From Clarkia xantiana subsp. parviflora (lineage: Eukaryota; Streptophyta; Magnoliopsida; Myrtales; Onagraceae), in the NCBI GenBank assembly GCA_036873135.1, contig JAPTYO010000009.1, forward strand, positions 38,952,756-39,016,755: a DNA stretch of 64,000 nucleotides, in the 5' to 3' direction. This document shows positions 31,818 through 42,916 of the stretch, one piece after another. The notes under the pieces were generated by a model, which was not told the origin of the DNA, did no database searches, and saw only the letters and a program-made list of their open reading frames with translations. Both the position numbers and the translations under genes were made by a program. Numbering within the stretch: position 1 is the first letter of the stretch; every line of letters begins with the position of its first letter.

Positions 31818-32741
31818 TTATGAGTGATGGTAAACATGTTGATGACTTTTCTTCTGCTTTCTCTGCTTAAGCTTCACCTTGACATTAACACCATTATCAA
31901 TTATAGATTGAAGCACAATCTCGAGCTTCCCTTCTATTACTTCACCTCTTCGGGGAGTATACACCAGATTATGAATATCATCTGCTAAGGCTCTCTGAGC
32001 TACAACTTCCCCGACAGCAGCACAGGCAGCAGCGTTCTTAGTTGATCTCAGATCAAATTTCATGTCCTTGGAAATGGAATGCGCTACAGCAACCACATTG
32101 CTTGTCACTCTATGGATCACACACGCACGTACAGATGCATTTGATATGAAAATATCCAAGCAAAACGGTAGGTGGTAAGGAGCTGTGAGTTGATTGAAAG
32201 TCGGAGTCCTCACCCTCTTCTCCTTAACATTATCCAGAAAAGGAGGAGCTTCATGATGATGCAAAGATGACAATAGAGTCTTCTTGTTGTTTAGCTTGGG
32301 ATTATCACTGACTGGGTTCTTCTTCTTATCCTTTTCGGTTTCCTTAGGGTCTTCCTTGCGTTTGGGGGATTTCTTCCTGTGGAAATCCAAGCTGTACTCC
32401 TCAAACTCCATGGACGACTTCTCAAGTTTGTAGAAGAGACTGCCTCGTATCCTCATGTCATCTAAATCACCCTCCTCCTCCTCAACAACATCACTCATAC
32501 GCTTCTCATCCAAATTCTCTCTTTTCAATTCCATCTCATTTTGGTGCCACGCTTGTGCTAACCCAGTCGACACATGCCAAGCATCATCATCCACAACTTC
32601 AATGCCAAAACCACCGTTCGATGGAGGACTACTAGAAAACAATGAAGAGTTGGAGTGTTGAGAACTGAAACTACAACGCGGCCAGCAACTTGTTACATGA
32701 GCGAGTCTAATGATGATTCTCCTTGAATAACGTAAGGCCAT
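31818..32741 (-). CDS. uL18 (L18p/L5e family) ribosomal-like protein, probably mitochondrial
   Basis: This is a single-exon gene of 307 residues. The first 30 residues (MALRYSRRIIIRLAHVTSCW) are rich in Arg, Ser and hydrophobics with no acidic residue, fitting a mitochondrial presequence. Residues about 45-180 are charged and low in complexity, with an acidic VVEEEEGDLDD and a Lys-rich KKSPKRKEDPKETEKDKKK stretch. The C-terminal ~100 residues carry the L18 fold: FCLDIFISNASVRACVIHRV, DLRSTKNAAACAAVGEVVAQ and YTPRRGEVIEGKLEIVL, with a basic tail. uL18 binds 5S rRNA in the large subunit in bacteria; plant long-form members are less studied, so a role in ribosomes or another RNA-binding role are both possible. 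No frame damage is seen. Confidence 0.85.
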   Translation of the reverse strand: MALRYSRRIIIRLAHVTSCWPRCSFSSQHSNSSLFSSSPPSNGGFGIEVVDDDAWHVSTGLAQAWHQNEMELKRENLDEKRMSDVVEEEEGDLDDMRIRGSLFYKLEKSSMEFEEYSLDFHRKKSPKRKEDPKETEKDKKKNPVSDNPKLNNKKTLLSSLHHHEAPPFLDNVKEKRVRTPTFNQLTAPYHLPFCLDIFISNASVRACVIHRVTSNVVAVAHSISKDMKFDLRSTKNAAACAAVGEVVAQRALADDIHNLVYTPRRGEVIEGKLEIVLQSIIDNGVNVKVKLKQRKQKKSHQHVYHHS

Positions 32742-33452
32742 ATCCGATTTGTGGGTTTCCTCAAAAACAACTTGTGGTCATTTAAGCAAGATTTCACTGG
32801 GGCAAAAAGTCGAACACCTGGTGTGCAGTACACCTAGTGAAGTTTCACACAGCTGTTACTACCTCAAATGAGAAGGGTTTAGGTTGAATAAGAGAAGGAC
32901 CGGACTCACTTTATGGAGTTAGAGGAGGCAGCACTCTGCAGAGCAGAGTGGTTACGCATCGGCAGTGCAGCTCAATAGGAAACCACCATCGACCCCAAAA
33001 ATCGCAAATACAATTTGTGGACTTTTATGTTCGGGAGGGATATTCTTCACGTTCTTTATGTGGGAATACATGCTGGTTTTAGTAAAAACACAATTACAGT
33101 AACAATTCACTATCCTGAGCCTAGGGCCTAGGGGTTCAATTTGGTTTTTTTTTGGAACAGCTAAAATGAACTCGATTGTATATACAATCGAGTTCTCCAT
33201 CGTTAGATTCACGCGTATGGTCTTCTCAGTGACGTCTATTACTCACGCGCATTTTGATCTTTCCTCAACCAAAAAAAAAAAAAATTCAGTTAATATAATA
33301 AAAATTCTAATTTAGTGATTCGCCTTCAAAGATTCACTGAACTTAATAATTTTTTTTTTTAATTATCATTTGTGACCTTAAAAGGTAAATTGGACAAGTG
33401 TACTATTATTTACCCTTATAACTTGTTCATTCCAGTAAATACTAATAACAAT
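32742..33452 (-). promoter_or_regulatory. Upstream region of the uL18-like gene
   Basis: On the minus strand CTAAACCCTT lies at about 32874-32883, close to the telo-box AAACCCTAA found in many plant ribosomal protein promoters. There is no clear TATA box. A perfect 28-bp palindrome lies at 33168-33195. No coding region was seen. Confidence 0.4.
33168..33195. repeat. Perfect 28-bp palindrome
   Basis: The left half is GAACTCGATTGTAT and the right half is its exact complement ATACAATCGAGTTC, with no spacer. It lies about 430 bp upstream of the uL18 start codon. Confidence 0.95.
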
Positions 33453-34252
33453 TAGGGCTAGTGAATCTTTTGGTGCAACATATTTAGTCACTTTTGGCTT
33501 TTGGTGCAACATCTTTATTTTTGTATATTTTTGGTGCAATGTGTTTTCAACTTTTACATTTTTGGTGCATCTGTTAGTTGACCGTTATTTTTTACCATTA
33601 AATCGTCACGTGACTTGCACATGACCGGCCCCAAATTTTTATTTTTTCAGTTTGGTCCTCAAATTATTACCCTAATTTATAATTTTTACAATTTAGTCCC
33701 TAAACCTTTTCAAACACACTCTATGACTAAATTAACCTAGTCATGGTCCGACCCATGGCTAGGTTGGACCATGGCTATGGTCCCTAGACCTTGGCAACCC
33801 TAGCCATGGTCCAACCCAGTCATCGGTCGAACCATGGCTAGGTTAATCTAGCCTAGCCCTAAGGTCAAATATGGTCAATTGGACCCTATGGCTAAATTGA
33901 CCTAGCCATGGTCTGACCCATGGCTGGGTCGGACCCTAGCTAGGGTAGCCGGACCTGGCCGACCCTAGTCAGAGTTCGACCAAGCCATGGGTCGGACCAT
34001 GGCTAGGTCAATTTAGTCATAAAGTGTATTTGAACATGTTTGGGGAGTAAATTGTAAAAATTAAAAGTTAGGGCAATAAATTTGAGGACTAAACTGAAAA
34101 AAAATGGGGACTGGTCATGTGCAAGTCATGTGACTATTTAACGGTCAACACTAACGGTCAACTAACAAATGCACCAAAATTGTAAAAGTTGCAAACATAT
34201 TGCACCAAAAATATATAAAAGTAAAAATGTTGCACAAAAAACCTATTAACCC
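33453..34252. mobile_element. About 800-bp foldback transposon
   Basis: The arms are inverted copies carrying TTTTGGTGCAACAT words every 25-35 bp. The right end reads CCTATTAACCCT. The centre is rich in CCTAGCCATGGTCC-type inverted words. The left arm holds one extra unit. There is no ORF, and the ends are approximate because no target duplication was found. Confidence 0.7.
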
Positions 34253-34363
34253 TTATAATTATTTAAAAGAGAAAAACTATAACATGTTATACTGTATATT
34301 AAAGATGCAAATATTTAATTAAAGATAGAATGAACAAAATAAATATCGGCAAAAAAACAAATA

Positions 34364-34401
<38 letters not shown>

Positions 34402-34805
34402 TAAAACTATAAAAAAAATCGGAGATAATGATTTTTTTCTTTTGCCAAGAAGAGAAAAGGAATCGTGAATATTTGTGAAGAGACAAATTAGAGAGAGAAT
34501 TTAAGAGAGGAAAGAGAGGTATACAAAACATTAAAAAGAAGAAAGATGTTGTCAGGCGCGTGTGAAGGATAGCCGTTCCTTTTTTTTTTTTACTAAATTA
34601 AATAATAAAAAATCAGGTATGTATTTGAGTTATTAAATTGAAAAAAATTAAAAGTATACGATAAATTATTTAATTTGCACTTGTCGCTTAATGATCAAAA
34701 CGTCCAACTGCACTAAAAAATGCATGCAAGAAGGTGAATCCCGAGCTATGCATAACTATGCATAATAGCATATGTTAAGAGATGTAGGTAGCACTACTCA
34801 CATCC
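34253..34805. other. AT-rich non-coding DNA with (TAA)n at 34371-34399
   Basis: Contains an ATA/TAA microsatellite and purine-rich GAGAGAG runs. No gene was seen. Confidence 0.6.
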
Positions 34806-34984
34806 TCTGAAAGAAATTATTCTATGGATCTGATCTACATGTGGTGCTGACGTGACCGTCAACCAATAAATTCGTACCATGTATAATATTCCACTCTCGC
34901 TTTTAAATTATGACACGAATTCATTGATCGAAGGTCTACCAAGTCAGCGTTACGTGATAAATCCGATCCATAGAACAATCTCTC
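34806..34984. mobile_element. 179-bp MITE, hAT-like
   Basis: The terminal inverted repeats (about 45 bp, imperfect) share TTCTATGGATC and GCTGAC blocks. They are flanked by CACATCC at 34799-34805 and 34985-34991, a 7-bp duplication extendable to 8 with one mismatch. Confidence 0.7.
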
Positions 34985-35320
34985 CACATCCAAATATAAA
35001 ACTCAACGTATGTACCGGAACGATCAAATAAATCTTTTCAGGTGCTTTAACTACTTTATAGCCGCTACTATTTCCTTCTCCATTTCAACTAATCAGTTGC
35101 CTCTTCCTCGATTACTAATCTAGCTAAACAAGTTTAGTAACCTCTGGTATTTAAGCACAAGTTGAATGACAGTTTGGACTTTATTTCACTCAGATAATTA
35201 ATTTAATGTAAATCTCTTCGAATAGCTTGGCCAGAAACATGCCTCACTCCATCACATACAGACAATTCATTAGTCAAACCCACCTGGAATGCAACACATT
35301 TGTCGTATCCTACTCACATC
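34985..35320. other. Non-coding DNA
   Basis: No gene or repeat was recognised here. Confidence 0.5.
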
Positions 35321-35822
35321 GGAAAATAGCTTATTTGGCGTCTTCGCTCTACCCAATGTGTTAGTTTGGTGTCTAAAAAAAATTGTTAATATTTGGTGTC
35401 CCAAGTTTCAATCTTGTTGCGATTTGGTGTGTCCGTCAACCTTTCCTTCTGGTTCGGAATCGGCTGGAATCAAATGCTTCTTCTTGCCTTCTTGTTTAAA
35501 ATCGGCTGGAAACTGGACACCCTGGCCTCGACCTACACAGATGTCGCTGGAGGAGAGATGGAACGGCCCAAATGTAGTGGAAGAAGGGCGGTCCAGGGCG
35601 GTGGGTGGCCGGAATCGGACTGGTGGCTTTGCAAAAAAATAAAAAGTATAAAGGACAAACTCATCTTTTCATTTGAGTCCTTCAAATTTAACCCCAGAAA
35701 TGGATTAGAAAACCAAATCGCAACAAAGTTGAAACCTGGACATCAAATATTAACAATTTTTTTTAGACACTAAACTGGCATATGGGGTAAACCTGAGACA
35801 CCAAGTAGGTTCTCTTCCTTAA
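35321..35822. mobile_element. About 500-bp foldback transposon
   Basis: TTGGTGTCTAAAAAAAATTG (about 35368) has its complement CAATTTTTTTTAGACACTAA near 35755, and the arms match beyond this on both sides for roughly 100 bp. The centre holds open but unrecognisable frames. Confidence 0.7.
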
Positions 35823-36059
35823 TCACAATGCATCTCAAAGCATCATGGTTGCTTTGTGACACTCAAACTCATCGCGAATTTCTTTCCTCAAAGCGTTCAT
35901 AATAGTGCCTCGGGTAGTGGTGTCCGTTCAATTCCATTTGTTCACATACAGAAAGAACAATTACTTCATTAGCAAGTTAATTCTCAATTTTTTTATAGTC
36001 TAATAGAGTTACATCACCATTATGTAACTAATTATCAGTACATATATACACTTTTATAT

Positions 36060-37270
36060 TCCTCATTTTCTTCTTGTTTGATATTTGAATATATCAATAA
36101 TCCCATAGTGCTGAAGAAGATCAGCATGTTGTTGTTTGGCAATGTCTTCATCAACAAGTCAGCAAATTAATTTGTGAGGCAATGCAAAGAACAGAGATAG
36201 TACCATCCATTATACTATGTTGGGTAAAATGACAATCTATCTTGATGTGCTTTATTCTCTCATGAAAAATTGAGTTTTTAGCTAGTTGAATTACAACTTC
36301 ATTATCCGTGTAGATAAGAACCGAGACTTGTATAGTTAAACCAAGTTCTTCTAATAGTCTTCTTATTCAGATAGCTTCAGCCACAACTACCCAGACATCT
36401 ACATTCACCTTCTGCATTTGATAATGAAACCGTGCCTTGCCTTTTAACCATCCAAGCAATTGTAACTTCACCAAGTTTTACATAGTATGTACTTGGAGTT
36501 CTTCTACTGAAAGGTTAGGATTGCCAATCAGAGTCACATTAGCTAGTAAGATTCATTAACATAGGCTTCCTTTAAGGTATCATATGATCGGCATAGCTGC
36601 ATCATAGTGTGACTTATTTTATGAACTGATAAATTAACTGAGGCGTTGAACTAAGAAGCTCAAATAAGGACGTGTTGTTGTGAAGTAAATAAGTCTTCCA
36701 AGAAGTCTTCTATAAAGAGCTTCATCTTTGAATGGCTGATCATTAGAATTGAGTCCAATAAACTCATCACATTCTTGAGTTATGAGCTTCATATTGACTT
36801 CCATTAGAGTTTCAACTAGACGAGCAGCTCCTAGTCCTACTTCTGTGATGAGCTCAACAACATACTTCCGTTGGTTTATGAAAAATTCAGTTTTTTGTCT
36901 TGCAATCTTTAAACCCAGGAAGCATCTCAAATGACCTAGATCCTAAAGTTTGAAAATTTCTTATAATGTAGACTTCAGTTGATTTATTAAAGCAACATTA
37001 GATCCTGTGATGAGCAGATCATCAAAATAGATCAATAGGTATACCTTGTCATTTCCAAGCCTCTCACTGAATAACGATTAGTCATTTTGGCTTTGAATTT
37101 ATCCATTTTTCAATAAGGTTTGAGCTAGTTGATGTTCCATTGCCGCGATGCTTGTTCGAGAACATACAAAGACTTTATTAGCTTGCATATACTCATAGTC
37201 CCATCTATTGAATATGTCATTTCAAAACTTCGTGGAACATCCATGTAAACCTATTCAACAAGATCTTCTT
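36060..37270 (-). pseudogene. Decayed copia pol fragment: RT and RNase H
   Basis: Minus strand: VVDVKNAFLQEDLVE near 37260 (RT), a decayed catalytic box near 37030 (YFDDLLITGS), FLGLKIARQKTEFFINQRKY (36860-36930) and LYRRLLGRLIYFTTTRPYLS (36640-36700), then RNase H remnants such as HIKIDCHFTQHS near 36215. Several stops and frame changes are present. This is a different copia family from C1-C7. Bases 35823-36059 before it show nothing recognisable. Confidence 0.8.
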
Positions 37271-37479
37271 GTAGAAATGCATTTTTGACATCAACAACTC
37301 TCATGCTTTTATTGCTACAATAACAATAAGTGTTCTTACTGCTGTCGGGCCATGAAATAAATGTAAAATAATTTTTATTCTCATACAAATAGAGTGTGTA
37401 CTTCCTATTGAAGTATTCTAATAAGGGAACTAATACATAATGAAATATCATATATGCTATATGCTATATTGCATAACAC

Positions 37480-38458
37480 TCTCCTTCACGTTGAAGCATA
37501 GATGTTAATCACGCCCTACATAAATATCCCACTCGAGACCCACTCAATGGTATTGTAAAATATCAGCAATTTGTTATCTGGTCCTTACATGTCCCGTAGA
37601 AATCATGTTCTCTTGACTCTTGTCTCGGATATGAGAATCCACCTCAATATGCTTGGTTCTCTCATGAAACACTGGATTTTAGGGAATTTGAATAGTTGTT
37701 TGATTAACACACCAGTTAGCCATTTTTACATGTTTCAAGCCAACCTCATCCAACAAGTTTTATATCCATATAATTTCGCATGACGATTCTGCCATAGCCT
37801 TGTACTCAGACTCGGCACTAGACCGAGATATCATGGCTTGCTTCTTGCTTCTCCAAGATACTAGATTCCCTCGACAAAGACGCAGTAACCCGTTATATAT
37901 CTCCTATTAACCATGGATCTAGCCCAGTCGACATCTGCAAAACACTCATTTCGAGTATGTCTATTGTCTAGATATAAGATGCCTAGTCCTGGAGCTCCCT
38001 TCAAGTAACACGATATTTGTTCCAAAGCTGACCAATGTTTGAACGTATGTGTAGATATAAATTGACTAAGAGCACCAACTACATATGCAATGTCCGGACG
38101 AGTGACTGTGAGGTAATTTAGTTTTCCAACCAACCTCCTATATCTCTCAGGACTTGGAAAGGAATCACCATCTTCTTTCATGAGATGCGTATTAGGATTC
38201 ATTGGAGTGGAGCAAGGTTTGACTCCGATCTTTCCAGTTTGCGCAAGAAAATCAAGCACATACATTCTTTGTGATAATAAATTTTGTTTTTGCTCTTGAT
38301 GACTTCTACCCCAAGAAATTATTTCAGCTGACCCAAGTCTTTCGTGTTAAATTTGATATGCAAGAATGACTTGATAGATGTGTTTCCCGCATAATCATCA
38401 CCTGTGATGACAATGTCATCAACATAAACGACAAGAAGAACAATGTCAGCTGCTGACT
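37480..38458 (-). pseudogene. Second decayed copia pol fragment, ending at the insertion point of element F
   Basis: Minus strand: the RT box VYVDDIVITGDD near 38420, then MYVLDFLAQTGKIGVKPCST, YRRLVGKLNYLTVTRPDIAY and ITGYCVFVEGI (38265-37861). RNase H pieces follow (SAESEYKAMA, FHERTKHIEVDSHI) down to about 37600. Stops and frame changes are present. The sequence halts at CTGAC (38454-38458), where a new LTR starts. Confidence 0.82.
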
Positions 38459-40033
38459 GTTAGGATCAAGTTGACGTGGCCCGCAGCTCCTAGTAGTGGA
38501 CTTCGAGGTCTCGCCATTGATTAACTCTTCTAGGTGTCTATATCGACCTCGCCGGGTGCTTAGTTTCCTTTTGAGTATTTGGTAGGCGAGAACTTGAAAA
38601 GGGGGTGGGGATTTACCCCTGATTCCACTCTGAAGCTTAAGTCAGTAATGGAGTATGAGAGAATACTGTAAGAAGTATATGATAGAATGTAATTAAGTAA
38701 TGAAAGTGTTCCCATATTTATAGGGAGAATGTACCGACTTTAAAAGGTAGCTACCCTCTTGGGAGGGTTTCTGTCCGGAGTCGGTAGAAGTAGGTGACAA
38801 ATAGGTCGCCACCTCACCATTCCTTAAGAGGAATGTTTCCTCATGGTGGCTGAAGCAGGTGACAAGAAGGTCGCCTCCTCACCATTCCTTAAGAGAAATG
38901 TTTCCTCATGGCGGCTAAAGTAGGTCGCCACCTGTCCTTTCCTTAGGAGAAATGGTTTCCTCATAGTACTTGGCTACCGACTCGACTCATACCTTAAGAG
39001 GAAGAGTCTTGGAGTGGACTTGTCGTCATTCTTCGGGCGTTTATCTTAGTCGTCGACATCATTTTATATCGGTTTCGACCATTTGTCTTTATCTTCTCAT
39101 TCTAAACGTAAGTATTCGTCGACTTATCTTTAGGAGTCTCGACTCAGATGTTATCTACTCCTGAGATATTCATTCCTTTGATGAATACTATTATCCCTCC
39201 GGCCGATCGTACCCTTCCACCGTCAGATCTTGGGGAGGTCCATCACTTCGTGAAGGGTGCCTTGTCCCAGTTTGCTCCAGTGAGTATTCGTATTGACTCT
39301 TTCATTATTTTTATGAGTTTTTCACGGTTGACCATGTTGCTTTCTTTGTAGGGTATATCCTCCGTCGTTAACCTTGGCTCGCATCTGATGAACGTGGCCA
39401 AGGAAAGGGAGGAGCTTCATAGGAAATTGAAGAGGGCTGAAGCGAATCTTAGGAAAAATGAAGAGTTCTTTGGCGATCAGATTGAGGAGCTCAAGGTGTC
39501 TAAGGTTACTCTCTCAAGCCGTATATCTTTCGTCCAAAAGAAACTTGATTTATTCGTGCCCGCAAGGCGGATGATGATCTTATGGACGCGGTGAAGATGA
39601 TGAATGCTACCCAACTTGCTTATGAGAAGGGTAGACTATCTGGCCTTGAGGAGGGTAGATCCTTTGGGATTGAAGAGGGATTCGATTGAAGTACGTGATT
39701 TTCTAGCTTCCAAGGACTTTTCAACCCGTGCTGAGGAGCATTGCAATGGTATCATGACTTCCTTTGGAGAGGGAATGATCGAGAAGATCTTCACACTCAA
39801 TCCTTCCTTTCCCTTTGATCGACTTGGAGAATATGCTGATTTAGCTTCTGGGCAAGTTAGGCATCTGGCTAAGCGGGCGAGAAGGGATAAGGTTACTATC
39901 GGGAGGGTGTCTCATGACAAGTCTCCGAAGGCGAAGGTGACAGCTTCTATTGGCATGATCAAGTCCTCCACTCTTTCACATGGTTCTGGCAAAGAAGATG
40001 ATTTCCCCTTGTGAAGGGTGGTTGAGATGATGC
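38459..40033 (-). mobile_element. Element F: 3' end of a Tat-like gypsy element, truncated
   Basis: It starts TGTTAGGATCAAG directly inside the copia remnant. An inverted TATA box (CCTATAAATATGGG on the minus strand) near 38720-38735 marks an LTR read on the minus strand. After the LTR lies a plus-strand (antisense) coding segment (39148-40014) like that of E2. It is cut at 40033 by copia C4. Pol is not in the window. The inner LTR edge was not determined. Confidence 0.6.
39148..40014 (+). pseudogene. Antisense additional-ORF remnant of element F, with an intron
   Basis: The exon end ...VKGALSQFAP joins ISSVVNLGSHLMNVAKEREE across a GT-AG intron at 39280-39351 (72 nt). A coiled-coil segment follows (ELHRKLKRAEANLRKNEEFF). 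After a frame change near 39690 it reads DFLASKDFSTRAEEHCNGIM, DRLGEYADLASGQVRHLAKR and a Ser/Lys-rich tail ending at 40014. The layout of intron then coiled coil matches E2 (intron 46084-46157). Function unknown. Confidence 0.6.
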
Positions 40034-40636
40034 TGTAAGCATATGGTGATGGGCGCCGTAATTGGTAGCCCATAATATGTATAGTTTACCTAATGAACTT
40101 GGGTAAATGTCACATTATGGTAATTGGGCTAGACCCAAATCCCAATTGACATGGGAGGCCTAAAATAGGGCCTCCCCAATTACATAGGCCGACCGAAATA
40201 TAGAGAGGAGGTGAAGTGGACTTTTGTCCACTTTACTCCTCCTATAAATAAGAGGTGTTAGGGAAATTCTAGGGTTAATCATAATTCCCTCACAAAATAG
40301 TCTTAGAGAGAAAAACCCTCCTCCCACATCACACTAGTTAGGCCGAACCCCTTACCTCACCGAAGGTGTGCCATATTGCTTTCGAGCAAACTCTCTAGAG
40401 ATCTGACCCTGTGCCAATAATCGATCAGAGGCTTTGCTGTGGAGCTGCACCGCGTAAGGCTTCTCTAACAAGAACCTCTACGGGTCCCGACCGGAGGATC
40501 GTGAACTCCCTATCGAGAAGATCTTGGGTCTACGGATCATCTACAAGGTATGTGTGAAACTTCCGCTGCGTAATTGATATTACTAGCATGTACCTTGTTT
40601 ATAGTATCCGTAGTGATTACTCCCCGCAATCTAACA
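40034..40636 (+). repeat. Copia C4 5' LTR (603 bp)
   Basis: TGTAAGCATATGGTG...CGCAATCTAACA, with the promoter stem-loop AAGTGGAC/GTCCACTT (40214-40233) and then CCTATAAATAAG. It is followed by a primer site, which proves it is a 5' LTR. Confidence 0.92.
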
Positions 40637-40637
40637 G

Positions 40638-40650
40638 TGGTATCAGAGCC
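40638..40650 (+). other. Copia C4 primer-binding site
   Basis: TGGTATCAGAGCC, initiator tRNA-Met type, one base after the LTR. Confidence 0.93.
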
Positions 40651-41251
40651 TCTGTTAGGAGTTCATGATTTTGATAAATTGGTGTTCATGAAATTTTAAA
40701 AAAAAAATTTGGACCGAATTTTTTTTAAAGGAATTTTAAAATTTTCGAATTTTTATGATAATGGTGGTCCGAAATTTTCATGATGTTCTTGGTTTATTTG
40801 ATGTTCATGATCTTCAAGAAAAATGTAAAATTTATCAAAATCAAACATTGGATTGTAGATCTTATTAAAATTTAAACTTGAAATTTGACCACTTGTTCCT
40901 AATTTTAGTGTTTGTGCCGAAACCCTAAGCGAATTACAAGGTAAATTTTTTAAATTTCTTAGTCACCAAGGGATGAACTTTGGCCAGATTTTTAAATTAT
41001 ATTGTTTAATGTATTTTAATTTTTAATTAGGGTAACAATATATCTATAATTAGGAACATTAGGATAGATTCACAATAATATATAGAACTATATATCACTA
41101 TCAATATATCTAAATATTTAAATAGGGTTAAATATATTATTGATAAATTTAGTTACCTAAAAGATAGAGAAAATATATTGTCAGTTATTTGTTTCCCTAT
41201 TAAAAATATTGACAATAAATAAAATATGTATCTATATATACTAGCCGATTT

Positions 41252-41290
<39 letters not shown>

Positions 41291-41351
41291 AATTGATTTA
41301 ATCTTAAAGATAGAATCTTAGCAATAAATGTATATATGTTATATTTTGGCC

Positions 41352-41414
<63 letters not shown>

Positions 41415-42455
41415 ATATTGGAAATTATTTTATATAATTAATCTACGAGCTGCTGCTCAATCAATTAGTTATGAAATACCATTAACTCTTTGTGTGTTAT
41501 CAATATCTCTACGTGCGATTCGTTTAACCATAAACCTTTCTTAATTTCTTTCTTGTTATTAAAGTTAAGAAAAAGAAATGGAATAGATATCCTCATTGTT
41601 TTATTCATTATTAATGTTGATGGACTAAATCAGATAGTTATATGAGTGAAAGAAAACAGCTTTCTTAGTGGCTAAGTTAAATATTTTTGGACTTTAAAAC
41701 CCTACTTGGGCCACAAGTAAGCATTTCGGCCCAACCTTTTAAATTTTAATTATTGGGCCGGTCCAATATGTTAAACCGGGACGAAACAAAACCGAACCAG
41801 ATTTTCTCAATCGGTTCGACCTATTCAGGTCGGGTCGGACCGGGGTAATTAATTGAATCTAATCGAACTGGTTTTGAGTGTTGAACCGAACCGAACCCTA
41901 TTTTCTTGGACCGGTTCGGACCGAACAAGATTTTAAAATTAAAAAACGGACCGAACCGAACCGGATTTTCTGAACCGGACCAAAATTGACTGAAATTGAC
42001 TGAACCGAACAATATTTTCTAAACCGAATTCAAGTCAATTAAAATAGGGAGGTCAAGTTTTAAAATCCAAATGTTATGAACCTCAAAATGGACTACATAG
42101 TGCTCATAGGGTTGCTAACCTTTATGACTTGATTCGATTATGGGGATGGATCTCAGAGATACATATTTTTGGGACTGGATTAATTAGAGGGCTGAATTGC
42201 AATTGTTTATAATTCAATATATATTTATGCATGATTAGAACTGTTGTATTAACTGAGTCAAGCTAGCTGGATATTACATGTTGTGGGCGGAGCCCTGGTT
42301 AAATATATGGTATACGCACTAGAAGAGACATGCTGTGATTTTTGAAAATGCCTAGGATTCATGTCTAGAAGCTTGCGTGATTGAATATAAACATGAATTG
42401 CAAATCAACCCCTAATTTTTAAAATTATTTTAAAATCGAAAACCAGTCACCAAAT
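40651..42455 (+). other. Copia C4 leader, cut by copia C5
   Basis: AT-rich, with AT microsatellites at 41255-41286 and 41354-41411 and an ACCGAACCGAACC-rich block (41770-42030). It matches the inverted C2 leader. Gag is not reached because the inverted C5 LTR starts at 42456; the last five bases are CAAAT. Confidence 0.8.
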
Positions 42456-42818
42456 TGTTGGATTACGGGGACGTAATACTACGGAATGTTAAACGTGTAC
42501 ATGCAAGTAAACTAATTACACAGCGGAATAATGTACACATACCTCAATAGCTTTCCTTCCCAAGAACGATGTGGAGGGAGTTCTGATCCTCCGGTCGGAA
42601 CCCGTAAAAGTTCTTCGTGAGAGGGAGGCCCAATTTTGGGACTAGGGTTTAGCCGAACCACCTATTAAGGGAGGGAGGCCCAATTTTGGGCCTCCCATGT
42701 TAATTAGGAATTGGGTCAAGCCCAATTAACCTAATGTGATATATACCCAATTATCTTAGGTAATATCCTTAATATTAAAGGGCTACCATTTACGGCGCCA
42801 CGTCACCATATGCTAACA
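42456..42818 (-). repeat. Copia C5 3' LTR, internally deleted (363 bp)
   Basis: Plus strand TGTTGGATTACGGGG...CATATGCTAACA. Compared with about 560-600 bp in other copies, roughly 200 bp are missing after CCCGTAAAAGTTCTTCGTGAG. Confidence 0.88.
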
Positions 42819-42916
42819 GCTCCTACTCGCCGGAATGGGAGGGTGTCTGTTAATGTATTGTCATCAACATTCCAGTCTTCAGTTATCGTCTCCGTCTTCG
42901 AATAGTTCATACGAGG
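42819..42916 (-). other. Copia C5 3' UTR, first part
   Basis: Begins with the inverted polypurine tract (GCTCCTACTCGCC) and ends in CGAGG (42912-42916), the target site of E2. It resumes at 53878. Confidence 0.85.
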
